Positions 12,411 to 24,000 of a stretch of DNA of 64,000 nucleotides are shown piece by piece (the first letter of the stretch is position 1; every line of letters begins with the position of its first letter). The notes beneath the pieces are model-generated. The model saw nothing but the letters and a program-made list of their open reading frames with translations. It was not told where the DNA came from and ran no database searches. The stretch is from contig JAOTOL010001470.1 in assembly GCA_034440575.1 (NCBI GenBank), positions 868,501 to 932,500 of the forward strand. Direction: 5' to 3'. A program made the position numbers and the translations under genes. The stretch is from Imbricaverruca yamaguchii (Eukaryota; Arthropoda; Thecostraca; Neoverrucidae).

Positions 12411-12485
12411 ACACAATTGGTCCCATTGGTTAATGCACCCACCTTCCTCAGATGGTGGTGGGTTCAAATCCTGGTGTTGCTGTAT
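12411..12485 (+). mobile_element. tRNA-like SINE head
   Basis: A B-box-like gggttcaaatcctgg lies at about 12460, preceded by an A-box-like cattggttaatgc at about 12425. The acceptor stem is not complementary, so this is a tRNA-derived repeat fragment rather than a tRNA gene. Confidence 0.45.
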
Positions 12486-12790
12486 TTATCACCTGATCAC
12501 ACAGTTGTTAATATTCAGGGCTGTTGATTAATGTTGCACTCAAGATTATTTTGCACTATCATACAAGTTGTTTGGTGTACTATTAGGTAGTTGTCTATGA
12601 AAGTAAGGAGGGGAAATACTCAATCAAAGCCTACTCATGCAATGAATATCAAATATGACCATCTGGAATTGTCATTGCGAAACTTTGTTTCTGGAGGGGT
12701 GCTTCTGACTATAAAAAAATACTTTGAGGGGCCATTCATGTGCATTGAAGGTCAAACTTCTTTCAATGAGCAACTCTGTTTTGCTGTTCT

Positions 12791-12845
12791 TGGTTGGTTA
12801 TTTGGGCTTAGGGGCGCATCGACTGATTCGGTCATACAGCGCCCA
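12791..12845 (-). mobile_element. Ultra-short 55-bp SINE-like insertion
   Basis: Perfect 13-bp direct repeats gttttgctgttct flank it at 12778-12790 and 12846-12858. On the minus strand the insert begins tgggcgctgtatgaccg, continues through agtcgatgcgcc, and ends in an (AACC)n tail. GGGCGC pairs with GCGCCC and, inside it, GAC with GTC, to form a stem-loop. It matches the 3' module of the SINE at 9571-9729 and the inserts at 21349 and 59946. Confidence 0.82.
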
Positions 12846-12858
12846 GTTTTGCTGTTCT

Positions 12859-14118
12859 CGAATCAAAGTGGTCATACACCTACCCCACAGCGAGGGTTGG
12901 TGATGCCATGAAAATATTGCATTCATATCCAGTTGTTTATTCCAACAGCCTACATACAGCCAGATTCTGTACTCATCACATTAAGTAACATTTAGAGTGC
13001 AAACGACGCTACCGTAAGAAGTGCAGAAGATCCCCGGGGCGATCTTGGCGTGGCCTGTATCTTGTGTTTCTGAAGAAGATTGATCACTGAATTAACCTGA
13101 ATGTTCGCACACCTCCAAACCTTTGGAGCTAACGACACTCGAAAAATGCCTGAGGGGAAACTGTGACGCGTCTGGTTGGTTCCTTACTTTCAGACTGCAC
13201 GCCTTGGACTGCACCGACTTCTAGATGCCTGCCGAACAGGGCTCCGTTATGCGACTGAACATCTCAGCTATACAATCGGGCCCCCACGAAGTGGTTAATT
13301 TGGTAGCGGGCTTGAAGGTTTCCCTTCACCATTGGTTTACATAAAATTGTATCTATTTTCTTTGCCCTATCTTGCATATTTTATGGCAAAATAGAGTATT
13401 TTCACGCATGCCAATTGAAAGACGTATTATTCAGCTTCAGCGAAGTGCATCTTAAATAATCCAGTAATATTCTTTCTGCCTAAGAACGTGCCGTTTCCGG
13501 CAGGCTGACCATCAAGGGCCTTCAAAATTGAACGGATTTTCCATATATTGGTATGCTCCTTCTACCGTCCATTTTACCTTGGTCAAGTTGTCTCCCTCGT
13601 TCAAGAGCGGAAGAAAGGACAGTCTGGGGGAGCTGAGTGCGCCATAGCTTCCCACTCAGTGGAAGGAGTGTGTTTCTAAAAGTAAACCACAGAAGACCGT
13701 CTGAAATTATCTCACTGCACCCATAGACCACAACAAAAGGCCCACTGATGTCATAAGAGGTCCCATAGCTGCCACCATGGGTATAACCAGGGATTCGGAA
13801 TTGGGGGAAGGGGGACAAATCAGGGACGCGGTAAGTTTGATCAGGATAGAGAGGCCTGCCATCGCCCCCCCACACACACAGAAAAAAATATATCCTTGGA
13901 ATTCAGCCACTTTTTCAATGTCATTTTCAGCCCCTTGAATTCAATCTCAACGTACCACAATTTTTCAGATTTACCATTGTTAAAGAGGATATTTCTTAAA
14001 AAGGATATCAAAATTAGTAAGTTTCACTACTAAGTTTCACTGCCTATGAACATCTAGCTTTATGTCGTATATGCTGAACCAGATTTCACGATCACCCTAG
14101 AGCAATGCTGTAAGTATA
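12859..14118. other. Unassigned sequence
   Basis: Open frames at 13522-13910 on the minus strand have no recognisable domain and span low-complexity text. No splice-supported exon was found. Confidence 0.35.
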
Positions 14119-15796
14119 TTAACCCTCGCCGTCTCTCCGGTCAGACCCTCACACCCCGCCTCGGGGGGGGGGGGGCGGATATTAACCCCCCTCTAAAATC
14201 CAAACTAAGCGTCGCAGGAAAACGAAAGAGGTGTCAGCGGAAAGCGCTCGACGAGTAGGGTCCGGATCCACCCCAAAACAATTTTCCCCAAAAAGTGACG
14301 TCACTACGGGGCTAGATTATCAAGACTTTTCACGACTTACATTATGTTTTTGGCTCTGTGGAGTTTATTTTGGGGGACATTTGGGAAAACATTATTTGGA
14401 ATAAGAAAAGGACGGCGAAATCGACCAGGGCCATACATTTTATTGGCCCTTCCAAGATACTTTTTTTTAATTTCAAAACTGAGTTTTCAAATTGTCTTTT
14501 ATTAATCTTCTCTAATTGGTAGAGCAGACCGATAAACCCTCTTGGACGTCAATTTGCCCTAATAAAAATGCTTACTTTGGCCAGAATCTTCGATTTGAAC
14601 GGCAAGAGGTAAATATGAAAAATTTATATGTAGTTAAAAACGGGGGAAAATGAAAATTTTATCTCGTACGTTTTGTTGCATCCCTATAGATAAGGAAACG
14701 CTGAAGGTTGTATTCAAATAATTGTATCCGTTAACTCTCGCACGGCTGGGGCTAGATACCTACCCTCTCAGGTTTTCCCATGAGAGCGGGGAAATGGCGC
14801 GTGGCAGCGTGCTGAAATTTGGTATACCTTACCATTAGCTATTTTTACATGTTCTAAAAAAATATGGTCGGGTCATCAAAGGTCACCGAGTTATTGCGGG
14901 CCAAGTGAAGTCACCTCCAAAAATATTTAAGCAGTCCCCACGCCTTCAATAATAAAGACACTACAATTACATTTTCAGGGTTTACTTATCTTGACTGAGC
15001 GCCAAAACGTACAATTTCAGAATTTTCGAATTTTGATTTTTTGATGACGTCATTTTTTGTACTTTGTAGTTTTATGTAAACTAACATCAACATTCCAAAC
15101 AAAATATGGACTTTTGTATAACGCTAAGTTGGCTTAGAATGTCATATTTTTTGTTCGTACACCTATTTAAAAATAAAAATTCAAAATTCCACAAAAAAAA
15201 ATTAATCCAAAATTTTGAAAATCTAAAATGACTAAAAATTTACTTTGAGTTTTTGGTTTGAATTTTGTTTAGAAGATGTAAAAATAGCTAATTGTAAGGT
15301 ATGCCAAATGTTAGCGTCCTGCCGCGCGCCCGTTTCCCCGCTTTCGCGGGAAAGCTTTGGTGGGGTAGGTTTCTAGCCCCCTCAGCTGTGCGAGGGTTAA
15401 GTTCAAATCCTAGCGTTAAAACTATCGAAATACTTTTGATTGGAATTTGTTCGAGCTATCTGATGCAGTTTTCAGATTCGTTCTATCCTGCTTGGTTCGT
15501 GAGATACTGGGGGTAGGTATCTACCCCCCCCCCCCCAGCCTGGCGAAGGTGGCTCAGACCACCAGCCGTGCGAGGGTTAAAGCGTGACGACTGGTTGAAC
15601 TTTTTTGAAGGTGACCCCACTTGACCTTGACTAACTCTTTGACCCTAGATGATCTGACTTCAAAATTTTCAAAGAGCATGCCAAATTGAGGTGGGTAAAG
15701 GTATGTAAAATTTTGCCGCACTACCGTGCGCCGTTCGTTCTCTATCCGTGAAATACCGGAGGGGCGGTTGAAGACCCCCGAGACGGGACGTGTTAA
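14119..15796 (+). mobile_element. TTAA-flanked GC-ended MITE family, copy 1 (interrupted)
   Basis: TTAA at 14119-14122 and 15793-15796 bounds an element with imperfect inverted ends: ccctcgccgtctctccgg on the left and, inverted on the right, cacgtcccgtctcggggg. Removing the insert at 14735-15580 leaves about 830 bp. That remainder aligns along its length with the reverse complement of 32342-33210 and, in its right half, with 23495-23862. It is non-coding. TTAA targets and C-rich ends suggest a piggyBac-related non-autonomous element, which is inference. Confidence 0.8.
14731..15580. mobile_element. Second TTAA element nested inside copy 1
   Basis: TTAA at 14731-14734 is followed by ctcgcacggctggggctag, and 15561-15580 reads accagccgtgcgagg followed by TTAA. 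Related copies at 32560-32585 and 23690-23705 read straight through the junction as ccgttaaa(g/a)cgtgacgactgg, which is the empty target site. A further internal right end lies at 15363-15396 (gtttctagcc, then cagctgtgcgagggttaa), so there is one left end and two right ends. The arms at about 14731-14860 and 15275-15396 are long imperfect inverted repeats. Confidence 0.85.
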
Positions 15797-16417
15797 ACGT
15801 TGCTGTCTTGTAGCACGAAAAACATAAAATATTGGACGATGGTTTTATGGCAGAAAATATTGGCCCACGATTAGCTTTGCCATGTTTTCCTGTTCTACTG
15901 GTACGTATTTCGATGCATTGAAAACCAGGGTGGATAAAGAGTGTGGCCCCAAGGACATATACCCCCCACGTGGAACAGAGCGTCCCCTAGGCCAGGAAAA
16001 AGCTGTCCCTCTGAAAAGGTTCAGTGTACCTGCTCAATTTTTTTCTCGCCGGAGGCGCCTCTATGCAATGCAAAGGCTGAGTTTTTCAGAAAGGTCCGAG
16101 TGCAACCCACCCCCTCGAATTTCCCATCCAGAGGCACCCCTCCAAGTGCTTTCGCAGTGGCGACGCTCCAAAGAAATGACGCACCTCCAGACAAGTGCCC
16201 CATGACAATTCCTGAATCTTCCTCTACAGGTTATGACGGATTTCTTGGGGAAGCCCCTTATCATATAGGATACGTGCGCTTGCTATCAAAACGGTTGGAA
16301 AAAAATATATTTGATCCTCCTATTCCCTATTCCTATCGCACTCAATCAATATAATCACGCCGGACCTCCAACACCTTTGATACCGTACGGCAAGCATTCT
16401 GATACCGTACGGCAAGC
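15797..16417. other. Unassigned sequence
   Basis: Several overlapping open frames at 15882-16354 lack recognisable protein character. No element ends were identified. Confidence 0.35.
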
Positions 16418-16950
16418 CACGTCGAATGACGCCCACATAATGTAAATTGAAGCCATAGCCACGAAACGCGAGGACTGTGAAAATTAAACGAACCTTTGAC
16501 TTTCAGGCATGATCTGCCATGCACTGGGTTGAAATGTTACTCGAGGGTTGGGAGAAAACGAAGAAACGCTGGGCGATCGAAGAAATGAGTTGGACCTTTG
16601 ACTTTGAAAATTAATGTGATTTGTTAACAATTTGCTAGAGTACCATTGACATGTCCCGGTTTGAAATGTTACTCGAGGTACATCACGGGCTATTGCTTGA
16701 TAATAATTGTGGGTAGGTTCGGGCGAAGAACAAAATGCGAGGCGACCAAAGAAATCGGTTCGACCTTAGAAAATAGATATGCTGGGTAACATTATAATAC
16801 GGCACAAATCACGTCGAATAACACCCACTTCGTGCAAATTGAACCCGTAGCGACGAATCGCAAGGACTTCGAAAAATAAAAACTAGCCTTTGACCATGAG
16901 GTTTGACCTTGACATATCCAGGTTTTAAAATGTTACTCGAGGGTTCACCA
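16418..16950. repeat. Diverged tandem repeat with an aaatgttactcgagg motif
   Basis: The motif aaatgttactcgagg recurs at about 16533, 16665 and 16929. Longer homology links 16418-16550 with 16811-16945, sharing cacgtcgaat and then gacgaa or cacgaa, with a period near 393 bp. The block ends about 80 bp from the kinase exon on the minus strand. Confidence 0.6.
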
Positions 16951-17029
16951 TGGGCTGTCACTTGACATCCATTGTTACGATTGTCCATTCGTTGTCACGA
17001 ATGGCATACATTGTGTGCCAATTGAAGCG

Positions 17030-17343
17030 GCCGGCAGCGGCAGTAGACAGTCAGCCGGCGAGCCGCAAGGCGGCTCCTTCAGCTGCAGGTCGTCCAGGTC
17101 GGTCAGCTTCAGCTGGCCGCCCACCTCGACGAACTGTTCGAGCCGGAGGTCGGCCAGGCCGGCCGGGCCGAGCGGCGAGGAGGCCAGGTAGCTCAGCAGC
17201 GTGCCGGCGTCCAGTGGCAGCCGCAGCCGGCGCTCCCAGCCGGTCTGCAGCAGCGCCAGCTGGCTCAGCGGCGCGCCAAGCTCCGTCACCATGGCGACCA
17301 CGCTGCTGTCGCCGCGGTCCGGCGACATGCAGAACCCGTACAG
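17030..17343 (-). CDS. PKDCC/VLK-type secreted kinase, second exon (partial)
   Basis: The minus-strand reading begins right after a cag acceptor (AG at 17345-17344) with LYGFC. It continues with VTELGAPLSQL, LLQTGWERRLRL, LLSYLASSPLG, LADLRLEQFV, then LKLTDLDDLQLKE and PPCGSPADC. This order of motifs, with DLDD in place of DFG and DLRLEQF at the catalytic loop, is that of PKDCC (vertebrate lonesome kinase), a secretory-pathway and extracellular tyrosine kinase with a divergent kinase fold. The frame stays open to 16975, but family-like sequence stops near 17030, where GC-rich coding gives way to repeat-like AT-rich DNA. No donor site is clear, so the exon looks truncated there. It starts in phase 0, exactly matching the phase-0 end of the exon at 55944-56272. 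Confidence 0.8.
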
Positions 17344-17345
17344 CT

Positions 17346-18180
17346 GGCGGCGGCCGTCGGCACATCAGAGCGTCACTCGGCCACAGATGCGGTCCACACA
17401 TACCGACTGGTCCCAAACAGCCGGAACAACATCAGTCTAGCTTAACATTCTTGCGCTTACAGCATGGTCTGGGTACGCTATATATTCACCTGCAGCTCAT
17501 GGGAAGTTTCAGCGTCACCTAAATGGTATATGAAGATGTCGATATCGTGATCAATATCAAAATATCGATTGAAAGAATGATGAGCATCAATTCAAAACAA
17601 CCATGATAGATAAAAGCAATTTGCCAAATTCGGAAATTTTGGTGGAAAACGACATATAACGGAAACAATATACATCTGTTGGATAGTCTTCTCGTTGTAG
17701 GCTCGTGAGGTAGTCTAGTAGAACCACGCACCGCAATAACACCAAGAGTCATCTGTGTATTGATATACTCCAGGCAGACACTAACTCGCACGCTCCCAAA
17801 CGAGTCCGTACAAAGCTTCAATGAGATAGCCCACAACAATTGTTATAAGTACATAATTTTGAGGCCGAAAGAACATATCCACGCGACCTGCGCAGCGACC
17901 GACAGCAGTCCAGCGTATTATAGAGATGAGTCCCGACTGTCCAGCAGGGGGTCTTCCGACATGCTAGTGTCCCTCCTATTCAGCTGACTACTGCTAAAAC
18001 TATTTGTCATTTAATGATTGGACGTCACCCAGATGGCGTATTTGGGGCTTCCATCTCTATTGGTAGCTAAATGACGTATTCCTTCTGATTTAACCTGTCG
18101 AGGTCTCCCAGTGACGAAACGTCAGGTGACATTTCCCCGCCCCACAGACGACCTGTTAAGGCGGCCGTCTATTGTTTGAA
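17346..18180. other. Sequence upstream of the kinase exon; nothing recognised
   Basis: If the kinase gene runs on the minus strand, this is intron. I found no matching preceding exon here. Open frames at 17519-17987 have no recognised domain. Confidence 0.35.
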
Positions 18181-18189
18181 GGGGGACTT

Positions 18190-18260
18190 TTCGGGGCCCC
18201 GGCCCCCCCCCCCCCCGGGCGGGCCGCGCGCCCCCCCCCCCCCCCCGCCCGGGGTACACT
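18190..18260. repeat. Long C homopolymer block with palindromic GC core
   Basis: Two runs of about 15-18 C flank a gggcgggccgcgcg core, bounded by cggggcccc on the left and cccgggg on the right. Such text is hard to sequence and assemble and may be partly artefactual. Confidence 0.7.
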
Positions 18261-18261
18261 T

Positions 18262-18799
18262 ACGGGGCGGCATTACGGGACTACAACATTACGGACTGTG
18301 CAATCATATAAATGAGGCCGACAAAACAGTATTTAATATAAACTACGTTTCATATCTTCAGCCAATAAGTATTGTTTTCATCTGCATGTTTCGCTATCTT
18401 ATTTCGGTCGCATCCCAGAGAGCGTGATGAGAAATGTGCCTAGCATTAATTCCCTGCTGGTTCCAGTTTGTCAGTGCAGACAACAGAGAAACAGAATCGC
18501 GCTCTCCAGCTGCTTGCAAGTAGTGTGAGAAATTATTTAATTAATGCAATGTTCGGTATTCCAAAAGCAATTATTTGCTTATACATCGTGCCACCAACCA
18601 AAAACGGATTAAAAGGGTACTGGACAATCGACACATTGGACTAGGGAAACCTGCGAACGCAATTGAACGAAAATGCCTCCTTTATATCACACCAAATATA
18701 GCGGCAAATAACCACGCAAAACAACTTGCTACTGATAATGAACGGGCTTAAAAGACACAACACCGTCAGGACAAAACACGTCTGTCAAGACAGCTTCAT
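18262..18799. other. Unassigned spacer
   Basis: No gene or clear repeat is visible before the tandem block that begins near 18800. Confidence 0.35.
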
Positions 18800-20160
18800 A
18801 TTCGGATTCACATTCGGATTTACATTCGAACCCGGACCCCTACGATTTCGCTAAAACCTTGTACACATGTAGTACTAATAGTGCTAATCACAGGGGTGTC
18901 AGTTACTTCCCATCATATTAAGAACTTTGACTTCCAGAGATTAAATTATTTCAAGGTCGTCAATCCGAACCCCTACGATTTCGACGACAGATTGCACACA
19001 TGTATTACTATGTGTGCTTATTACAGCGGCAGCATTGATATTCCATCACATTGAGAAGTTTGATCTCCAAAGGCAATCCAAGTTCAAGGTCATTGAACCG
19101 GACCCCTACGATTTTTGCAAAAGTTTGCACATTGATAGAGCAAATAATGTTCATTACAGTGGTACCATTCATTTACCGTCACATAGAAAGCCTTGACCTC
19201 CAGTGGTCATCGAAGTTCGACATCGTCGAACCGGACCCCTGCGATTCTCATGAATCCTTGCATACATATAGTACTCGACTCGCTGAGTACAGCAGTGGCA
19301 GTCATTTCGCATCACATTGGAAACTTTGACCTCCAGAGGTCAAGGACGCTGGTTGTTCAGCAAGGACGTTGACCCCGGACCCCTACGATGTGGACTAAGG
19401 TGTGCTATTGTATGCTCTTCAATGCGCTGATTTCGATTGTGAAAACCGTATTGCGTCGCATTAAAAAATAAGCCCTACAGAGCCAAATGTATATCCACCA
19501 TATTTACCGTTGAGATTCAGATTTGAGAGCGTTGAGATTCAGATTCGTTAAACACCCGGACCCCTGCGATTCTCATGAATCCTTGCATACATATAGTACT
19601 CGACTCGCTGAGTACAGCAGTGGCAGTCATTTCGCATCACATTGGAAACTTTGACCTCCAGAGGTCAAGGACGCTGGTTGTTCAGGAAGGATGTTGACCC
19701 CAGACCCCTACGATTTGGACCAAGATGTGCTATTGTATGCTCTTCAATGCGCTGATTTCAATGGTGAAAACCGCTTTGCGTCACATTAAAAAACAAGCCC
19801 TCCAGAGCCAAATGTATTTCCACCATATTTACATTGGACCATTGGGATTCAGATTCGTTCAACACCCGGACCCCTGTGATTCTCATGAATCCTTGCATAC
19901 ATATAGAACTCGGTTCGCTGATTACAGTAGTGGCAGTCATATCGCATCACATTGAAAACTTTGACCTCCAGAGGTCAAGGGCGCTGAATGTTCAGCAAGG
20001 ACGTTGACCCCGGACTCCTACGATGTGGACTAAGATGTGCTATTGTATGTTCTTCAATGCGCTGATTTCGATTGTGAAAACCGTTTTGCGTCGCATTAAA
20101 AAATAAGCCCTACAGAGCCAAATGTATATCCACCATATTTACATTCGACCGTTGAGCAGA
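18800..20160 (+). repeat. Composite tandem-repeat block, forward copy
   Basis: Sub-monomers of roughly 110-130 bp each carry cggacccctacgattt, then ttgcacacat or ttgcatacat, then cattacagyggcag, then catcacattg and tttgacctccagaggtca. Larger units of about 310-320 bp repeat at 19235, 19555 and 19865, anchored on ggacccctgcgattctcatg. The same units in the same order occur inverted at 42181-43265, and partly at 28640-29190 and 35740-35935. The block is non-coding; long frames here arise from the repeat. Confidence 0.85.
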
Positions 20161-20875
20161 GGCGAAAAAAGCCGGCGACACGCCGACGCATGCCGGTGAC
20201 AGCTAAAGGGACACGGAAGATTAGTGAGACAGCCAAAGTCTGACATGTCTTTTTCTTTCCGAGCTTGAAAAAAACGTATTTTTAACGTAATTTTTTAGAA
20301 CGAATCGTATCAGTCCATTCTTTGGCTAGTTTACATTAGAAGACGGCACATTTTATATATAGTGGTGGCGTCCTTATGAGATAGCTGCTGGCTGAAAAAA
20401 AGCTGCAGTCCGAGCGGCGGCCTGTACTAAATCCTCATAGAGGTCGTCACCATGTCGGTGAGTGAGCCAATAGCTGTCTCATGCGGGACATTTGTGGCAC
20501 GCTTAAACTTGCTGAACGAAGGAAAATCGGGTCCTGGTAAATGACATCATGAAAGTTAAGGGCATCTGCCTGCTCTTAATTAACGCAATAATTCGTGAAA
20601 CAAAAAAAGCAAATCAACACGAAGACATTTGTTTCAAGCAAATCACAACAGGTACCCAAAATATTGTCACTTCTTTTTATAGATCCGCGGGTACATATAT
20701 AGTTTTCTGTGATGTCATTTGGAGAATGGAAATTGGAGAATTGGAGAATGGAGATACTTGATGGCTTGAATGGTTTGCCATGATCTTTGTCCACCGTTTG
20801 GTTCGTTCGTCAGGCCTCTGTGCGAATAGTGGCAGTTCTGCGCTCCTTTTTTGCCCTTGTAGAGTAGCTGGAACC
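20161..20875 (+). other. Upstream region of the hAT-like gene
   Basis: This sequence lies between the repeat block and the first ATG of the hAT-like gene. TATA-like strings occur at about 20350 (ttttatatatagtgg) and 20695. No promoter can be assigned from sequence alone. Confidence 0.3.
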
Positions 20876-21098
20876 ATGGGGAAGTCGACGCCTTCTGCAC
20901 CATCAAGGAAGAAGGTGACTTGCGGCTATGAAAGCTGTAGTTATGAAGGAGAAATGCGCAACATGAAGAGGCACAATAAGTTGAAGCACGGAGGGGGGCC
21001 GTAGCGAGTAAAAAATATGTCATTCGGTGTCGGAGGAAAGTGGGAACGATGGTGTAGACCGGTGCCGAATGACGATGTCAACGAATCATCAGGAGCAG
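20876..21098 (+). CDS. hAT-like gene exon 1 (zinc finger, with TAG codon)
   Basis: Starts at ATG in the context accATGG and ends at GAGCAG|GTAATT in phase 1. The finger reads VTCGYESCSYEG and then MKRHNKLKH. TAG at 21002 interrupts an otherwise open frame that continues to the donor, ending NDDVNESSGA. Confidence 0.6.
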
Positions 21099-24000
21099 GT
21101 AATTAATGCTTTTTTTGTGTGTGGTGATTCACTGGACAATTATATGCAGGCGAGGAATTTATTTTCTTGTGCTGGCTGTGCCTGCTGACCAGGTTTATGT
21201 ACCCAGGTAGCCAGCCGATATCACCAAGCCGTGGCAGGCTGGCAAAACTCACACACACACACGTAGGTAGGTAGTTAGGTAGGTAGGTAGGACCTACCCG
21301 CCTAACACAGGGCTCTGTTTGTGCTTTGTAATCCTAAATATGGACAAGTATGGGCGCAATATGACCAGAGCAGTCAAAGCGCCTGAAAGCCCAAATAACT
21401 AACTAGCTAAATATGGACAAGAAGTTGTGGGCTAAAGCAATATGGAGAGGATGCTTTTCTTCCAGCCTGAAACATCTGAATCTGCTTGCATTGCCAATGA
21501 GTCAAGGATTTTGTTGCAGAGCTGTTAATTGTCAAGCAATACCACTCAACCCAAGATAAGAATGAGATGATAATTAAGTGGGGGATGATGTTCTAGGTGC
21601 AAAAATTAATCTAGCAATAGTCAATGTCTAATTCTGTATCATGTCCACATTTTCAGCATACAAAGTAATGTCCACATTTTCAGTCAGCATTCCTGCTAAC
21701 AGCATGCAAAGTAATGCTTTAAAAATACAAATTCAACTTAGTCTGTCCTCCCCTTGAAGAAAAACAAAACAAAAGGGAAACTGGAAATATTCAATGGTGT
21801 TATTGCATTTTAAGGTAGCCAGAAGACAGGTTTTACACACATTTTACTTCATGAACATATCAAGGTGTTAGGTGATGCTCTAGTTGAAATATTTTTGGAT
21901 TTTAGTGATTCTTTAAAATACAATTCATGTAATTTCTTTTCTTGAAGTGGAGGTGAGGCTATGTTAGGCTTGGTTACTTCTTTTCTGTATTATTTGTGTG
22001 ATTTTGTGAGTACCACCACAACTAGTCCAGGAATCATTGTCATCAGGCAATGGTCAGCATATTTTAGACAAAATGTTATGCTGAGCATTTTGTAACTACA
22101 TGCCAGTATGGAGAAAAAAACAAGGTATACAATAATGCAACAATATGGTAACCTTGCTTTGAGACTGGTACAATGTTGTAGTGATTTTGTTGCACCATGA
22201 AAAAGAGCTGATGCATATGTATGTAATACGGAGCTGATTTGAACTCAATTTTATACTTGCATCAAGCATGTACTGACTGACATAATATCAGTGCTGACTT
22301 CTCTCTTACAATGAATATGTACAGGATGACATGGATTGTTCCCGACCTGTCAAAATAGTTTTTACAATAATGTATTCAAGAAGATGATACATTTCCTTGC
22401 TCATTTGAGAAGGAATTCATGGCTCATTCTGCTCTGTTACATATCTCATTGAAACCACATATTTTCGGACTATTCCACCTGGGGACACATCCATGCCTTC
22501 ATTAGGTCCTAAATCATTTTTCTTTCAACCATCACTTCTCAAGACTGAAAAAATCAATAAGAATCACGCATTTGCAACCTGTTTTGGGGAATGGCCCAAT
22601 TGTGCATCCAGTTTCCTTTTGTTAACATCTGCCTCAAACTGCCTGGGCTTCACCAATTCCATTTCCCATGGAATTTCCAATTTATTCAATGAATGATGCA
22701 AATTCCCATGGAAATGCACTGATTTGTATCCCATTTAAAGTACACATATGAGTTATTTTTCATAGCACGCTCTTGAACTATATGTATGGTGGAATACATT
22801 ACAGGTTATATTACATATTTGTCTGAATTTTCATGAAATTGGAACATACCAGGAAAAGGCCTACAAATGAACATTTTATTGCCATAAATAGCTTTAAAAA
22901 TAGTGCCAAGGTTTCACTCATATCACAGGACCAAGCATTCATTTCAATCCTTACCATGTTCTGTTAACTATGGTATTTGACAGAAAAAGAGGATGTGGTG
23001 TGATTCATCGCTATCATTGTGGGTTACAGTGCTCATTATCTCCTGCAGATTCAGCCATGGAATGCATTGGCTCTAAGGCTGAGGAAGCACCTGATGTGGA
23101 TTATCCAGCCATGGATGCTGCTGATGCCCAACTTGAGGAACCAGTCCAGAAGGCATGTGCGAATGCTGGATTAAATAAGACTACTAGTCAACAAGGAGCT
23201 GCTGCAGGAGGTAATTCATATTTAGTAATTTAGGATCATATAAATATGTTATGCATTTGCAGCACTCTTTGCCACTGGACATGCACATTCATCAGGTATG
23301 AGCCCATGTATTTAAAAACTTGTTTTTATGTGTGTGTGTGTGTGGGGGGGGGGTCATTTTGTGGATAATTAAAAAACAAAACAAAATATTCAGAGTTAGA
23401 AAAGGGAGGCTGTGGATCATGACCACAACATTTTTGTCCATAAGAATCAAATGTTAAAAAATTATCCTTTTTAGTTTTCTATAAAAAATGTTTAATGAAT
23501 AGAGCGGACTGCAGCGTGTTCTTTGCAGTCAGCTTGCTCTCATAAAATGCTTACTTTAGCCAGAATCTTAAATAATATTCCTTATGGGAGAATATGCAAA
23601 ACTAATGTCATTAAAAATCCTCTGGTGCATTTTCTTCCATCCCTAAAGAGAAGCAAATGCTGAAAGTTTAAGTCAAACATCTTTTTCCGTTAAAACGTGA
23701 CGACTGGTTTAGCTTTTCTGGAGGTCACCTCACTTGACCGTAGCTAACTCGTTGACCATAGATGACCTGACCTCAAAATTTCCATACAAGATGCCAAATT
23801 TATGTGGAAAATGGTTGTCAAATTAAAAACGGCGCGCCGTTCTATCACCATCCGCGGTAAACATTGCGTGGTGGGGCCGAGCGGTGAACCCGCCGTGGTG
23901 CATATCAGCCACTGGGCATGATAAGGGCGCTCCGAGAGCACCCATAAGGCACTCCGAGGGTGCTTCAGGGAATTTCGAGGGCGCCGTTAAGGCATCACGA

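Noticed and set aside
16950..17522. Long Arg/Ala/Pro-rich open frames on the plus strand and another minus frame over the kinase exon
   Set aside because: They are shadow frames of the GC-rich kinase exon on the minus strand, which alone has family motifs and a splice acceptor.
19014..20000. Open frames of 60-92 codons inside the composite repeat
   Set aside because: The same frames recur in each copy of the repeat because of its sequence; they have no domains and are interrupted in other copies.
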